DNA of 64,000 nt, taken from positions 1-64,000 of the forward strand of contig DIYJ01000003.1 in assembly GCA_002428995.1 (NCBI GenBank), in the 5' to 3' direction. This stretch comes from Flavobacteriales bacterium UBA6057. Its GTDB lineage: Bacteria > Bacteroidota > Bacteroidia > Flavobacteriales_G > Salibacteraceae. Shown here piece by piece: positions 26,617-36,095 of the stretch (the stretch's first letter is position 1; the number at the start of each line of letters is the position of its first letter). Made by a program: the position numbers and the translations under genes. The notes beneath the pieces are model-generated. The model worked only from the letters and a program-made list of their open reading frames with translations. It was not told where the DNA came from and did no database searches.

Positions 26617-27546
26617 ATGAAGGATAAAAGAGTAGTGGTTACTGGTGGTGCTGGCTTCATAGGCTCCCACCTGGTTCAAGAGTTGTTGAGATTGGGAAAT
26701 GAAGTAGTGGTGATTGATACCCTTCTTCGAGGAAATAAGCTTCCATCAGAGGTGATGAAGCAGATCGAATTCCACAAGACAGATGTGACCAACTTCGAAG
26801 AAATGCTTCGCTTGACGAAGGGTGCGGACATCATCTATCACTTTGCCGCGATTCTGGGCGTAGACATTGTCGCTGACAATCCCATCGAAACGATGGAGAC
26901 AGAAGTCAACGGGATGCAGAGTGTGGCAAATGCTGCCATTGAAAACGGAATTGAAAGCATCATTTACGCCTCTACAAGCGGTATCTATGGCCACGTGGCA
27001 ATGGAGAGCAGTGTAAACGAAGAGATTCTTGTCGACCCAAGAACGAGCTACGCGATGGCGAAACGCTACAATGAGATTTACCTCGCATCCCTGCACGAGG
27101 AGAAGGGGATAGACTCTGTGGCTTTGCGTTTCTTCAACATCTATGGAGTGCGTCAGGACAACCGAATGGTGATTCCTCGATTCATTGAGCAAGCTGCGGC
27201 TGGCAGACCTCTTACCGTATATGGCACAGGGAAGCAGACCAGAGACTTTACCTACGTTTCCGATGCTGTGAAAGCCTCTATTCTCCTTGCGGAAGATGTC
27301 AAAGGTTTTGAGATCTACAACATTGCCAACGAGCGAGAAAAGACCATTGGAGAGCTGGCTGTCGAGATCAAGGAGTTGATGAACTCTTCTTCAGAAATCA
27401 CCTTCATTGATGCTCCGAAAAAGCGCTACGATTATGAAGTAGGCCGGAGGTATGGTAGCTCTGAAAAGCTCTTTGCCCAAACAGGCTACAAGCCCGATAC
27501 GGAACTGAAAGAGGGCTTGACGGCTTTGCTCGAAATGAGCAAATAA
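26617..27546 (+). CDS. NAD-dependent nucleotide-sugar epimerase/dehydratase (extended SDR)
   Basis: The 309-residue product has the Rossmann motif TGGAGFIGSH (residues 9-18), a YHFAAILG strand, ASTSGIYG, and the catalytic pair Tyr145/Lys149 (SYAMAKRYNE). ALRFFNIYG and GKQTRDFTYVSD are typical of UDP-sugar 4-epimerases and related decarboxylases. It is a cytoplasmic enzyme making a precursor for surface glycans, but substrate choice (UDP-glucose, UDP-GlcNAc or another) cannot be read from sequence. It is divergent from the PASTA gene and precedes ddl by 77 bases. Confidence 0.88.
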   Translation: MKDKRVVVTGGAGFIGSHLVQELLRLGNEVVVIDTLLRGNKLPSEVMKQIEFHKTDVTNFEEMLRLTKGADIIYHFAAILGVDIVADNPIETMETEVNGMQSVANAAIENGIESIIYASTSGIYGHVAMESSVNEEILVDPRTSYAMAKRYNEIYLASLHEEKGIDSVALRFFNIYGVRQDNRMVIPRFIEQAAAGRPLTVYGTGKQTRDFTYVSDAVKASILLAEDVKGFEIYNIANEREKTIGELAVEIKELMNSSSEITFIDAPKKRYDYEVGRRYGSSEKLFAQTGYKPDTELKEGLTALLEMSK

Positions 27547-27623
27547 ACCCCTGTTGATAAAACCATTTTTTGGAGTTCATGAGCCTCATGGCCCCCTGTA
27601 TTTTTGATTAAAAGTCAGGAGTC

Positions 27624-28631
27624 ATGGAACAAAAGCACGTGGCGGTTCTCTACGGAGGATTTTCCGGTGAGCGGGTTATTTCTGAAAAAAGCGCTGCTGT
27701 TGTGGTGCGCTATCTGGATCAAAAACGCTATCAATCCACCTTGGTAGATGTTACCAGAGAGGGATGGTACGCGATGGTAGATAACCAGCGCCTTCCGCTG
27801 GATCTCACAGACTTTTCCTATGCTGGCACGGAGGGCAAAGTGAAATTTGATGGAGTCTTCAATGCCATTCACGGCACTCCCGGAGAAGACGGGAAGATTC
27901 AAGGCTATTTCGACCTCATTCAAATCCCCTACAACAACTGTGGTGTTCTGGCTTCCAGCCTCAGTTTCGACAAGGCTGCCTGCAACCGATACCTTGAAAC
28001 TTTTGGAATCAAAGTAGCTACGTCCTACATCGCCCGTGTAGGTGCCTCCATCAATGAAGATGAAATTTTGGCCCGTGTAGGATTGCCTTGTTTCGTGAAG
28101 CCGAATGACGGTGGTTCAAGCATTGGAGTCACCAAAGTGAAGCACACAGAGCAGTTGGCCGAAGCCATTCAACATGCGCAAAGTGATGGGGTGGATGCGC
28201 TCATTGAGACCTTCCTTGATGGAGTGGAGGTCTCGTGTGGTTGCTACATGCGCGATGGGAAGCCCGTGCCGCTGGCGGTAACAGAGATTGTTCCGGCCAA
28301 CGAGTTTTTCGATTTCGACTCCAAATACCTGGATGAGGGCACAGAAGAGATTACTCCCGCTCGGATTGACCAGGAAATCTACGATCGTGTCATGGAGCTA
28401 ACAGTAGAGATCTATGATTACCTGCGATGCAGCGGAATGATCAGAATAGATTTCATGATTGTGAAGGGAGAACTGTTTGTGATCGAGGTGAACACAACAC
28501 CAGGCATTTCAGAGGCTTCGATCATTCCCAGGCAAGTGAAGTACCTCGGGTGGACCTTGGAGGAGTTTTTTACCGAATCTGTCAACGAGATGTTTGCGAG
28601 ACAATCAGCGGTTGCTCAGAAAGTCGGCTAG
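27624..28631 (+). CDS. ddl: D-alanine--D-alanine ligase
   Basis: The 335-residue ATP-grasp ligase makes the D-Ala-D-Ala dipeptide for peptidoglycan. The motifs seen are VLYGGFSGERVISEKSA at the N-terminus, CFVKPNDGGSSIGVTKV for ATP binding, and VIEVNTTPGISEASIIPRQ near the C-terminus. Length is normal. Related Bacteroidota genomes often keep ddl close to a PASTA protein and a pseudouridine synthase gene, as seen here across the divergent promoter. Its 3' end overlaps the convergent rdgB gene by 27 bases. Confidence 0.96.
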   Translation: MEQKHVAVLYGGFSGERVISEKSAAVVVRYLDQKRYQSTLVDVTREGWYAMVDNQRLPLDLTDFSYAGTEGKVKFDGVFNAIHGTPGEDGKIQGYFDLIQIPYNNCGVLASSLSFDKAACNRYLETFGIKVATSYIARVGASINEDEILARVGLPCFVKPNDGGSSIGVTKVKHTEQLAEAIQHAQSDGVDALIETFLDGVEVSCGCYMRDGKPVPLAVTEIVPANEFFDFDSKYLDEGTEEITPARIDQEIYDRVMELTVEIYDYLRCSGMIRIDFMIVKGELFVIEVNTTPGISEASIIPRQVKYLGWTLEEFFTESVNEMFARQSAVAQKVG

Positions 28632-29183
28632 TTTTCGGATGGCCCTGCCACGGTGACTGATTTCATTCTTCTGTGATGCCTCCATTTCTGCAAAGGTTTG
28701 CTCGTATCCCACAGGCTTGAACACAGGATCATATCCAAAGCCTTCGTTCCCCGAAGCTGATGTAGTAATAGTCCCATCCACAATGCCATCAAAGAAGTAT
28801 TCCTGGTCTTCCAGAATGAGGCAAATGCTTGTTTTGAACCGCGCATTTCGGTTTTCCGCATTTCTCATCTCCCGGAGCAATTTGTCCACGTTATCCTGAT
28901 AGCTGCAGTTTTCGCCCGCATAGCGCGCTGAATACACTCCCGGTGCCCCGTTCAGCGCATCTACTTCCAGCCCGGTATCGTCTGCAAAAACATCAAGGCC
29001 AAAGCGTTCGTGAATCGTGCGAGCCTTGATCTGAGCATTTTCCGGCAGGGTGGTTCCTGTCTCTTCAATCTCCTCATCAAAGCCAATGTCTTCAAACGAC
29101 AGCACCTGAAACTGTCCTTCCAGCAGCTGCTGGATTTCTGCGAGTTTGTTTTTGTTGCCGGTAGCAAAGCAGAGCTTCTTCAT
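28605..29183 (-). CDS. rdgB: XTP/dITP diphosphatase (RdgB/HAM1 family)
   Basis: The 192-residue product begins MKKLCFATGNKNKLAEIQQ, with the family's T/SxNxxK motif, and continues with VFADDTGLEVDALNGAPGVYSARYAG and GNEGFGYDPVFKP. It hydrolyses non-canonical purine nucleoside triphosphates to monophosphates, protecting DNA from inosine and xanthosine. Size is normal. An ATG two codons upstream (29189) is equally possible; the shorter start gives the usual MKK terminus. The 3' end runs 27 bases into ddl. Confidence 0.96.
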   Translation of the reverse strand: MKKLCFATGNKNKLAEIQQLLEGQFQVLSFEDIGFDEEIEETGTTLPENAQIKARTIHERFGLDVFADDTGLEVDALNGAPGVYSARYAGENCSYQDNVDKLLREMRNAENRNARFKTSICLILEDQEYFFDGIVDGTITTSASGNEGFGYDPVFKPVGYEQTFAEMEASQKNEISHRGRAIRKLADFLSNR

Positions 29184-29297
29184 AGGCATCGAAAGTAAAA
29201 AGAACCCTACTCACAGTTAATGGCAGTCCACATTTCATGAAAAGAACCATTATTCCTGAAAATGCGCTTAGTTTCGCGGCTTTAGGCAAGGAGAATT

Positions 29298-30347
29298 ATG
29301 AAGCTTTTGATCACTGGTGGAGCGGGTTACATTGGATCGCATACGATCATCGATATTCTTGAGAACACAGATCACGAAGTGGTATCCGTGGATAACTTCT
29401 CAAACTCTGAACCTGCGAGCTATGATCGTATTGAGCAGATCACCGGGCAGAAGGTTCGTCACTACGATATTGATCTCACGGACTATAAGCGATTGAAAGA
29501 GGAGCTCTTCGAGGTAGAGTCTGCCTTTGATGGCATCATTCACTTCGCAGCGCTCAAAGCCGTGGGAGAGTCCGTTGAGAAACCAGTGATGTATTATCAC
29601 AACAACCTCAACAGCCAGATCAACTTGCTCAAGTGCATTGAGAAGTACGATATTCCTGCATTCATTTTTTCTTCATCCTGCACTGTTTATGGCGAAGCAG
29701 AAACATTGCCCGTAACGGAAGAAACCCCGGTTTCAAAAACCGAGTCACCTTACGGATACACGAAACTGGCGGGTGAAAAGATTCTGGAAGACTTTTCAAA
29801 AACCAAGGATAATTTCCGAGCGATCTCGCTGCGTTACTTCAACCCTGTTGGAGCGCACATGAGCGGAAAAAATGGGGAATTGCCCAAGGGCAGGCCAAAC
29901 AATCTTGTGCCTGTGGTGACGCAGTTCGCAAGCGGTTGGCTCGATGCATTAGCCGTTCACGGGGATGACTATGAAACAAGAGATGGCACTGCAATCCGCG
30001 ATTACATTCATGTAAGTGACATTGCGCATGCACATGTCCTGGCCATGGAATACATAGTCGCTCAAAAGCAGGAAGCAGTCTACGATGTCTACAATTTGGG
30101 AGTAGGCAAAGGAGTAACTGTACTGGAAGTCATCAAAGCCTTTGAGGCCTCCACAGGTAAAAAACTTGACTACACCATTGGCCCCAGAAGGGCAGGTGAC
30201 ATTGAAGCGATCTACGCTGACAATTCTAAGGTGAGAAACCGCCTCGGCTGGGAACCTCGACTAACCATTGAAGACGCGATGAGCTCTGCGTGGCGCTGGC
30301 AAGAGCACCTCAACGCCTCTAGGGATTATGGTAAGGCTCGCCCCTGA
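29298..30347 (+). CDS. galE: UDP-glucose 4-epimerase GalE
   Basis: The 349-residue product starts with the NAD-binding TGGAGYIGSHTII and has VDNFSNS, FSSSCTVYGEAETLPVTEETP, the catalytic pair Tyr152/Lys156 (YGYTKLAGEK) and RDYIHVSDIAHAHVLAM. It interconverts UDP-glucose and UDP-galactose (or the GlcNAc forms) for glycan synthesis. Size and motifs match canonical GalE. An AGGAG sequence lies seven bases before the ATG, one of the few Shine-Dalgarno-like sites in the window. The 3' end overlaps rlmH by 29 bases in convergent orientation. Confidence 0.95.
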   Translation: MKLLITGGAGYIGSHTIIDILENTDHEVVSVDNFSNSEPASYDRIEQITGQKVRHYDIDLTDYKRLKEELFEVESAFDGIIHFAALKAVGESVEKPVMYYHNNLNSQINLLKCIEKYDIPAFIFSSSCTVYGEAETLPVTEETPVSKTESPYGYTKLAGEKILEDFSKTKDNFRAISLRYFNPVGAHMSGKNGELPKGRPNNLVPVVTQFASGWLDALAVHGDDYETRDGTAIRDYIHVSDIAHAHVLAMEYIVAQKQEAVYDVYNLGVGKGVTVLEVIKAFEASTGKKLDYTIGPRRAGDIEAIYADNSKVRNRLGWEPRLTIEDAMSSAWRWQEHLNASRDYGKARP

Positions 30348-30792
30348 TGATGGTGAACGCCCGGTAAAGCTGTTCCAGAAAAATTAGTCGAATGATCTGA
30401 TGACTGAAGGTCATGCTTGATAAGCGGATGGAGTGATTGGCCCGCTTTCTCATGGCTTCTGAAAACCCATACGCTCCACCAATTACAAATACCAGGTTTT
30501 TGACACTGGTGACCGTTTTGCCCTCAACGAAGGATGCAAATGCTACTGAATCCAAATCTTTTCCACGTTCGTCCAGCAAAACAAGGCAGTCTGTTGGCTG
30601 CACTTGTTTCAGGAAGGCTTCGGCCTCGCGGTCCTTCAATGTCGCGGGTTCCAAGCGATTGGAGTGCTTCACATCCGGTAGTTCTATCCATTGAAAACCC
30701 AGGTAGCGAGAGATCCTTTTTGAATAGATCTCAGCACCTTGCAGGATATAGGCTTCTTTTGTTCTGCCGATGCTCAGGACTTTAATGTTCAC
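30319..30792 (-). CDS. rlmH: 23S rRNA (pseudouridine-1915-N3)-methyltransferase RlmH
   Basis: The 157-residue SPOUT methyltransferase acts on pseudouridine 1915 of helix 69 in assembled ribosomes, using SAM. The knot motif is clear: LVFVIGGAYGFSEAMR, then SIRLSSMTFSHQIIRLIFLEQ, and the C-terminal RGEPYHNP. Length equals the family norm. The pseudouridine it modifies is made by RluD, whose likely gene is 7 kb away on the same strand. It is divergent from the DUF4783 gene, with 36 bases between the starts. Confidence 0.97.
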   Translation of the reverse strand: MNIKVLSIGRTKEAYILQGAEIYSKRISRYLGFQWIELPDVKHSNRLEPATLKDREAEAFLKQVQPTDCLVLLDERGKDLDSVAFASFVEGKTVTSVKNLVFVIGGAYGFSEAMRKRANHSIRLSSMTFSHQIIRLIFLEQLYRAFTIIRGEPYHNP

Positions 30793-30798
30793 AGAAGG

Positions 30799-30806
30799 TA
30801 TATTTG
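30799..30806 (+). promoter_or_regulatory. Possible -7 promoter box for DUF4783-nadC-M1 operon
   Basis: TATATTTG matches TAnnTTTG exactly and lies 22 bases before the ATG at 30829. A TTTG at 30758-30761 is too far upstream to be the usual -33 element. It is the best-placed of the promoter candidates in the window. Confidence 0.35.
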
Positions 30807-30828
30807 AAAGAATGAAATTCCACGCGCA

Positions 30829-31206
30829 ATGATAAAGTATCTACTCTCGCTTTGCTTGCTCTGCTCCATGCAGGTTTTTTCACAAGATTTTGATGCCGTC
30901 AAAAAGGCCTTTGAAACGGGGAATGTGAGCGAGCTTCGTCCGCTGCTAGCCTCTACTGTTGAGCTGTCTATTGAAGGTAAAGAAATGGAAGTGGGGCGTT
31001 CGGATGCGGAGTTGCGCCTGCGAACCTTTTTCGATGCGCACCCACCGCGGTCTTTCAGTGTGTTACACTCCGGTGTTTCCAAGGCCGATGTACAGTATAT
31101 GATCGGGTCCCTTGTTTCTTCTGACGGGACCTTCAGGGTGAGCGCATACCTTCAAAAAAGCGCGGCAGAGTATCGAATTCAAAGCCTCGAAATCGAAGCA
31201 AATTAG
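30829..31206 (+). CDS. DUF4783 family small secreted protein
   Basis: The 125-residue product has a signal peptide (IKYLLSLCLLCSMQVFSQ) and a compact alpha+beta domain (DFDAVKKAFETGNVSELRPLL to QSLEIEAN) with the shape of an NTF2/lumazine-like fold. The family is known in Bacteroidota, where it commonly sits between rlmH and nadC, as here. The function is unknown. The nadC gene begins three bases after its stop, so the pair should be co-translated. Confidence 0.8.
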   Translation: MIKYLLSLCLLCSMQVFSQDFDAVKKAFETGNVSELRPLLASTVELSIEGKEMEVGRSDAELRLRTFFDAHPPRSFSVLHSGVSKADVQYMIGSLVSSDGTFRVSAYLQKSAAEYRIQSLEIEAN

Positions 31207-31209
31207 CAC

Positions 31210-32058
31210 GTGATTCCAAAAAATGTTGAAGAGCTGATCGACCTCGCCATTCGGGAGGACGTTGGCGAAGGAGACCACACAACGTTGGCTTGTGTGTCGA
31301 AAGATCAAAATGGCCAGGCAGAGCTGTGGGTGAAAGAAGATGGAGTGATCTCCGGCATGGAGGTGGCAGCGCACATTCTCAAGCGCTTCGACCCCAAAAT
31401 CGGTATTCACCCAGCGGTGAAAGACGGTGACGAGGTAAAGACAGGGACTGTTGCGATGACCATTGCCGGGCCGGTACAAAGCATCCTCACTGCCGAGCGC
31501 TTGATGCTCAATGTGATGCAGCGCATGTCAGGTGTTTCAACCATTACCAGGTCTTATGCCGATAGAATTAAGCACACCAAGGCTAAAGTGCTGGACACGC
31601 GGAAAACCACGCCCGGAATGCGTTGGTTTGAAAAAGAAGCTGTGCTACTCGGAGGTGGCGCCAATCATCGGCATGGCCTGTATGACATGATGCTCATCAA
31701 AGACAATCATGTGGATTCAGCCGGCAGCATTTCTGCTGCCATCGATCGGGCACATGACTACCTCACGGTGCACAATTTCGACCTGCCGATCGAAGTAGAA
31801 GTACGTTCTCTCGAAGAGATGCGCGAAGCCATGAAGCACGGAGGCCTGGAACGCATCATGCTGGATAATTTTTCTGTGGATCTCACCCAAGAAGCTGTGA
31901 AGGAAGTCGCTGGACGGTTTGAGTTGGAGTCTTCAGGAGGTATTACATTAGAAACCATCCAGGGCTACGCAGAAGCGGGAGTTGACTTCATCTCAGTGGG
32001 TGCACTCACGCATTCCGTGAAGAGTCTGGACCTGAGCTTGAAACTTGTTTCGGAATGA
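31210..32058 (+). CDS. nadC: Nicotinate-nucleotide pyrophosphorylase (carboxylating)
   Basis: The 282-residue enzyme condenses quinolinate with PRPP to give nicotinate mononucleotide in de novo NAD synthesis. The motifs seen are AIREDVGEGDHTT, LDTRKTTPGMRWFEKEAV, GGGANHRHGLYDMMLIKDNH and SSGGITLETI. Length is normal. The start is a GTG; no ATG lies upstream in frame. The gene overlaps the next gene by four bases (ATGA), so the M1 peptidase fusion is translationally coupled to a housekeeping gene. Confidence 0.96.
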   Translation: MIPKNVEELIDLAIREDVGEGDHTTLACVSKDQNGQAELWVKEDGVISGMEVAAHILKRFDPKIGIHPAVKDGDEVKTGTVAMTIAGPVQSILTAERLMLNVMQRMSGVSTITRSYADRIKHTKAKVLDTRKTTPGMRWFEKEAVLLGGGANHRHGLYDMMLIKDNHVDSAGSISAAIDRAHDYLTVHNFDLPIEVEVRSLEEMREAMKHGGLERIMLDNFSVDLTQEAVKEVAGRFELESSGGITLETIQGYAEAGVDFISVGALTHSVKSLDLSLKLVSE

Positions 32059-35000
32059 AAAGAGTCACACCACTAATCTTATTGCTTGGCCTTGCTGGCA
32101 GCCTGTTGGCGCAGTACAACCCCATTGCTCCACCTTCCACCTTTCGCTCCGAATCCAATCCACTGTACTGGAAAAACCGAGCTCCTCATCCCGGTTATTG
32201 GCAGCAGGATGTGGAGTATAAGATCAAGGCGCGCCTGGATGACGAGAACGACCGTATTGAAGGCGAATTGGACTTGGTCTATTACAACAACAGCCCGGAT
32301 GACCTCACGGAGCTTTTTTTCCATTTATATCAAAACGCCTTCCAACCAAACTCCTATCAGTCTGAGCTGCAAAATCGTAGGTTCTTAAAGGGTAAGACTC
32401 CATCTGATTACCAAGGAACGGATGTATCCGAGCTCACTGTCAACGGTGAAGCGATGACGTTTGATCTGGACAATACCATTCTGCGGGTGGTGCTGAAAGA
32501 GCCTTTGAAAAGTGGCGATCAGTTGATGGTAAGCTGCAAATTCATCACGCGGTTGAATCCTCGCTATGCCGGCCGCATGAAGTTGTATTCCGCTTTTGGA
32601 AACAAGCACTTCAACGTAGTGCATTGGTATCCGCGCATTTCGGTTTACGATCGAAAGTTTGGCTGGACCACGGATCAGCATCTGGGGAAAGAGTTCTACG
32701 GAGACTTCGGAACGTTTGACGTAGAGATTACCCTGCCTGAGCACTATGTGATGGATGCCACCGGATTTCTGCTCAATCGGGAAGAGGTGTTGCCAGCGGC
32801 ATTGAGAAAGAAGCTGGACCTCCAAAATTTTGCTTCAAAACCCTGGGGAGAAGCTCCGTCAGAAATCATTCCCGTTTCGAGCAAAACCAAGACGTGGAAG
32901 TTCTACGCTGAAAACGTTCACGATTTTGCCTGGACGGCTGACCCTTCATACCGCATCGGAGAAGAGGACGCGGTTTTGGAGGATGGAACGGTGGTGAAGT
33001 GCATTGCACTGGCGCAGGAACAGCATGCTTCCGGTTGGCAAAATGCCGCCTTTTTCACCGCCAAGGTGATCGAAACCTATTCCCGTGATTTTGGCCCCTA
33101 CGGCTACCATAAAATGATCGTGGCAGATGCCCGGGACGGAATGGAGTATCCCATGCTGACATTGGACGGAGGGCGCGACCCAGGATACCGCGGACTGCTG
33201 GCGCATGAAGTGGGGCACAACTGGTTCTTTGGAATGGTAGGGAATAATGAAACCTACCGTGCAGCGCTTGATGAGGGGTTCACAGAGTTTCTGACCTCGT
33301 GGGCAATGGAGCGCATCGGTACGATTGAGCAGGACCAGAACGCACCAGTGCGAAAGGTGGACCCCATCAAACTCAGGTATCAGGAGGCACTGAATTACTA
33401 CTACTACGCAGCCATTCAGCGAAACGATGATCCCCCTCTGAACACGCATTCTTCTCATTTTGAAGGATCTGGTTATGGACAGGTCTATTCGAAGACCGCT
33501 ACCATGCTCTATAACCTGCAATATGTGTTAGGCGATTCGCTTTTCCTGGAAGCAATCTCCCATTACTTCAATCAATGGAAGTTTGCGCATCCCTACTTCC
33601 ATGATTTTCGAACCAGCGTCATCCAGTTCACCGGAACCGACCTGAACTGGTTTTTTGATCAATGGCTGGAAACGGACAAGGATCTCGATTATCGAATTTC
33701 AAAGGTTCGCAGAACCGGCAATGACAACGAATACAAGGTCACGTTTAAACGTGTTGGTGGTATGCAGATGCCGCTGGACTTCACCGTCACCGAACGCGAT
33801 GGTTCTTTGAAGCACTATCACGTTCCTAACACGTGGTTCGAGAAGGAAACAAAGGCCACCATTCTGCCTAAATGGACGGGCTTTAATAAGCTGCGCCCGA
33901 CTTACGAAGCGACTGTTCAAACAGAAAGCGGCTTGGCAAGCATTGAAATCGACACTACCGAGCGCTTTGCGGATGTGTATCAATTGGACAATCAGCTGCC
34001 TTTTCCAGTGGACATCAAGCTTGATCGATTGCAAAGGTCTTACACCAACTATCGCAAGTATCGAATGCGCTGGCGCCCTGACTTGTGGTACAATGGATAC
34101 GATGGATTGCGCCTTGGTTTGAGGTTGAAATCGGATTACGCAAGAACCTACCACAAAGTGGATGCAGGGTTATGGTTTAACACAGGCGTTGGCCAGCAAC
34201 CTGATCTGCTCAATGATGCTAACCTTGAAGATGATTTCAATCGCCTTGCGTACCGGTTGAACTATTCAACTCGGCTGAGAAACTGGGATCAGAGCGTGTA
34301 TGTTTCTGCCGGTTCCAGATGGATGGATGGACTTGCGGCTCAAAAGCTTGAAGCTGTGAAAGCCTTTTCCAACGGTGTCACACGCTTTGGAATCGGTGCT
34401 CATTCATTGTATCGACCTGAGACTTCGGATTTGAACTATTTGCTCTATCCGGAATTGTGGAACGAAGATCAGTTCAACAACTTCCTGGAGACTTACCTCG
34501 AGCATCGCTACTACTATGGCAGGCGAAATACAGGCTTTGTGCGCCTTGAGCTTCGAAATCCATTCTTCTTCAGCGACTATAACTATGGTTGGTTGAGGTT
34601 GGAGACCAAGAACTATCAGGGCCTGGCGGACATGCTTTTGCGCATCAGAACGGTGATGCAATGGGGTGATGGAAATAACTGGGCGCCTGAATCACAGCTT
34701 TACCTCGCAGGCGCCTCTCCGGAGGAACTGATGGACAACCCGATTGCGAGGGCTCATGGTTTCATCCCCGGTGATCTGTATGGCTTTTCCAACGGAACGG
34801 GCAATTTCCAAATGGGCGGTGGCCTTGGACTGCGAGGCTACAACAACTACTTTGTGCCTGAGGTGAATGAAGACGAAGTGCTGCGTTACGCTTTTGCTTC
34901 TCAAACTGGTTTAGCAGTGAATTCAGAACTGGAGTTTGATGAGTACCTGCCGCTGAGGTTTGGGCGATCTGAGCGCTTTGTGAAACTTCATACCTACGCC

Positions 35001-35234
35001 TTTGCTGATGCGGGTGTGATCACCTTGAACAGAGTATCCGAAGATCTTGAGTTGGCACAGTTCAGGGCAGACGCTGGTTTGGGGTGTGCCTTGGAGATCA
35101 GAAGGTGGGGTAAGTTTTCAGGCGTAGAGCCTATCACCATCCGTGCGGACTTCCCGCTCTTCCTGAATCGCCCTCCGGCATCCGAAGAGTTCTTTGAGTT
35201 CCGCTGGCTGCTTGGCATTGGAAGAACGTTTTGA
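32055..35234 (+). CDS. M1 family metallopeptidase with C-terminal Omp85-like beta-barrel
   Basis: The 1059-residue product has a signal peptide (KRVTPLILLLGLAGSLLAQ) and an M1 domain with zinc site HEVGH at 384-388 and Glu407 (LDEGFTEF), a normal HExxH(18)E spacing. GMEYPM precedes it in the usual place for the exopeptidase motif. After about residue 640 the sequence changes to aromatic-rich alternating strands. LRGY (926-929) resembles the Omp85 loop-6 (V)RG(F/Y) motif, and the end (PITIRADFPLFLNRPP, then FRWLLGIGRTF, final Phe) resembles the last BamA-type strands. It would be an outer-membrane-tethered aminopeptidase. The barrel part is inferred from motif and strand pattern only. Confidence 0.85.
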   Translation: MKRVTPLILLLGLAGSLLAQYNPIAPPSTFRSESNPLYWKNRAPHPGYWQQDVEYKIKARLDDENDRIEGELDLVYYNNSPDDLTELFFHLYQNAFQPNSYQSELQNRRFLKGKTPSDYQGTDVSELTVNGEAMTFDLDNTILRVVLKEPLKSGDQLMVSCKFITRLNPRYAGRMKLYSAFGNKHFNVVHWYPRISVYDRKFGWTTDQHLGKEFYGDFGTFDVEITLPEHYVMDATGFLLNREEVLPAALRKKLDLQNFASKPWGEAPSEIIPVSSKTKTWKFYAENVHDFAWTADPSYRIGEEDAVLEDGTVVKCIALAQEQHASGWQNAAFFTAKVIETYSRDFGPYGYHKMIVADARDGMEYPMLTLDGGRDPGYRGLLAHEVGHNWFFGMVGNNETYRAALDEGFTEFLTSWAMERIGTIEQDQNAPVRKVDPIKLRYQEALNYYYYAAIQRNDDPPLNTHSSHFEGSGYGQVYSKTATMLYNLQYVLGDSLFLEAISHYFNQWKFAHPYFHDFRTSVIQFTGTDLNWFFDQWLETDKDLDYRISKVRRTGNDNEYKVTFKRVGGMQMPLDFTVTERDGSLKHYHVPNTWFEKETKATILPKWTGFNKLRPTYEATVQTESGLASIEIDTTERFADVYQLDNQLPFPVDIKLDRLQRSYTNYRKYRMRWRPDLWYNGYDGLRLGLRLKSDYARTYHKVDAGLWFNTGVGQQPDLLNDANLEDDFNRLAYRLNYSTRLRNWDQSVYVSAGSRWMDGLAAQKLEAVKAFSNGVTRFGIGAHSLYRPETSDLNYLLYPELWNEDQFNNFLETYLEHRYYYGRRNTGFVRLELRNPFFFSDYNYGWLRLETKNYQGLADMLLRIRTVMQWGDGNNWAPESQLYLAGASPEELMDNPIARAHGFIPGDLYGFSNGTGNFQMGGGLGLRGYNNYFVPEVNEDEVLRYAFASQTGLAVNSELEFDEYLPLRFGRSERFVKLHTYAFADAGVITLNRVSEDLELAQFRADAGLGCALEIRRWGKFSGVEPITIRADFPLFLNRPPASEEFFEFRWLLGIGRTF

Positions 35235-35379
35235 TCATGATCTCATTCGGTAGCAGCCAGGTGTTTCGTGCTTCGGGAAGAAAGCTCTTCCTGCAAATAG
35301 TACCGCTCTTCACTGATTTTCTTAGCATCATTGTAAATAAATTGGAAGTTCCTTCTTCCGTTCTGAACACACGAGGAAT

Positions 35380-36084
35380 ATGTCAGAAAACGTAGACGCC
35401 AGATCTTGGTACAATCAGTTCGCTTCGAACCAGGTAAAAACGGGTTTGAACCTGAGGCACTACACGATTATGAATAAGTGCATTGACTATGGCCTGAAGC
35501 CCAATAGTTCTGTCCTTGAAATCGGTTGTGGGGTGGGGACACTTACCTCCCTGTTGGCGAGGGTTTTGAAGAATGGACGTATCGTTGCTACTGATATCAG
35601 TGATGAATCGGTTGAAATCGCCAAGAAGAGCACTGCCGGAGCGAATGATATCGAGTTTTACGTTCACAATATGCAGGATTTCGATATCCAGCGAACCTTC
35701 GATTTTGTGATCCTTCCGGATGTGATGGAACACATTCCAGTCTCAGAGCATCCGGGTGTGTTTAAATCCATCGCGCGGCATATGCATGACAACTCGCTGG
35801 TGTTGATCAACAGTCCACACCCCAAGGCGCTGGATCATATCAGGGAGAACTTCCCCGAGCGCATGCAGGTGATCGATCAATCTTTGAACGCAGGTGAGCT
35901 CATCGCGGCTGCACAATCAGCAGGGCTCAATTTGGTAGACTACCATTCTTATGGACTCTACATTCAGGAAACAGACTACACGTTTGTGGTGTTCCGCAAG
36001 GATTTGAAGATCACCTATACCCCCAAATCGGTCAACGATATCCGCGTGGAGAAGATGAAGCAGAGAATGCGCCTGTTGCTCTAA
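35380..36084 (+). CDS. Class I SAM-dependent methyltransferase
   Basis: The 234-residue product has the SAM-binding motif VLEIGCGVGTLTSLLARVL (about residues 45-63), then IVATDISDESVEIA and a DFVILPDVMEHIPV segment. It is a soluble methyltransferase of the type found in glycan gene clusters. The substrate is unknown and may be a sugar. It is the first gene of the plus-strand part of the glycan locus and is followed after 11 bases by a glycosyltransferase. Confidence 0.85.
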   Translation: MSENVDARSWYNQFASNQVKTGLNLRHYTIMNKCIDYGLKPNSSVLEIGCGVGTLTSLLARVLKNGRIVATDISDESVEIAKKSTAGANDIEFYVHNMQDFDIQRTFDFVILPDVMEHIPVSEHPGVFKSIARHMHDNSLVLINSPHPKALDHIRENFPERMQVIDQSLNAGELIAAAQSAGLNLVDYHSYGLYIQETDYTFVVFRKDLKITYTPKSVNDIRVEKMKQRMRLLL

Positions 36085-36095
36085 CATCACTTTCA

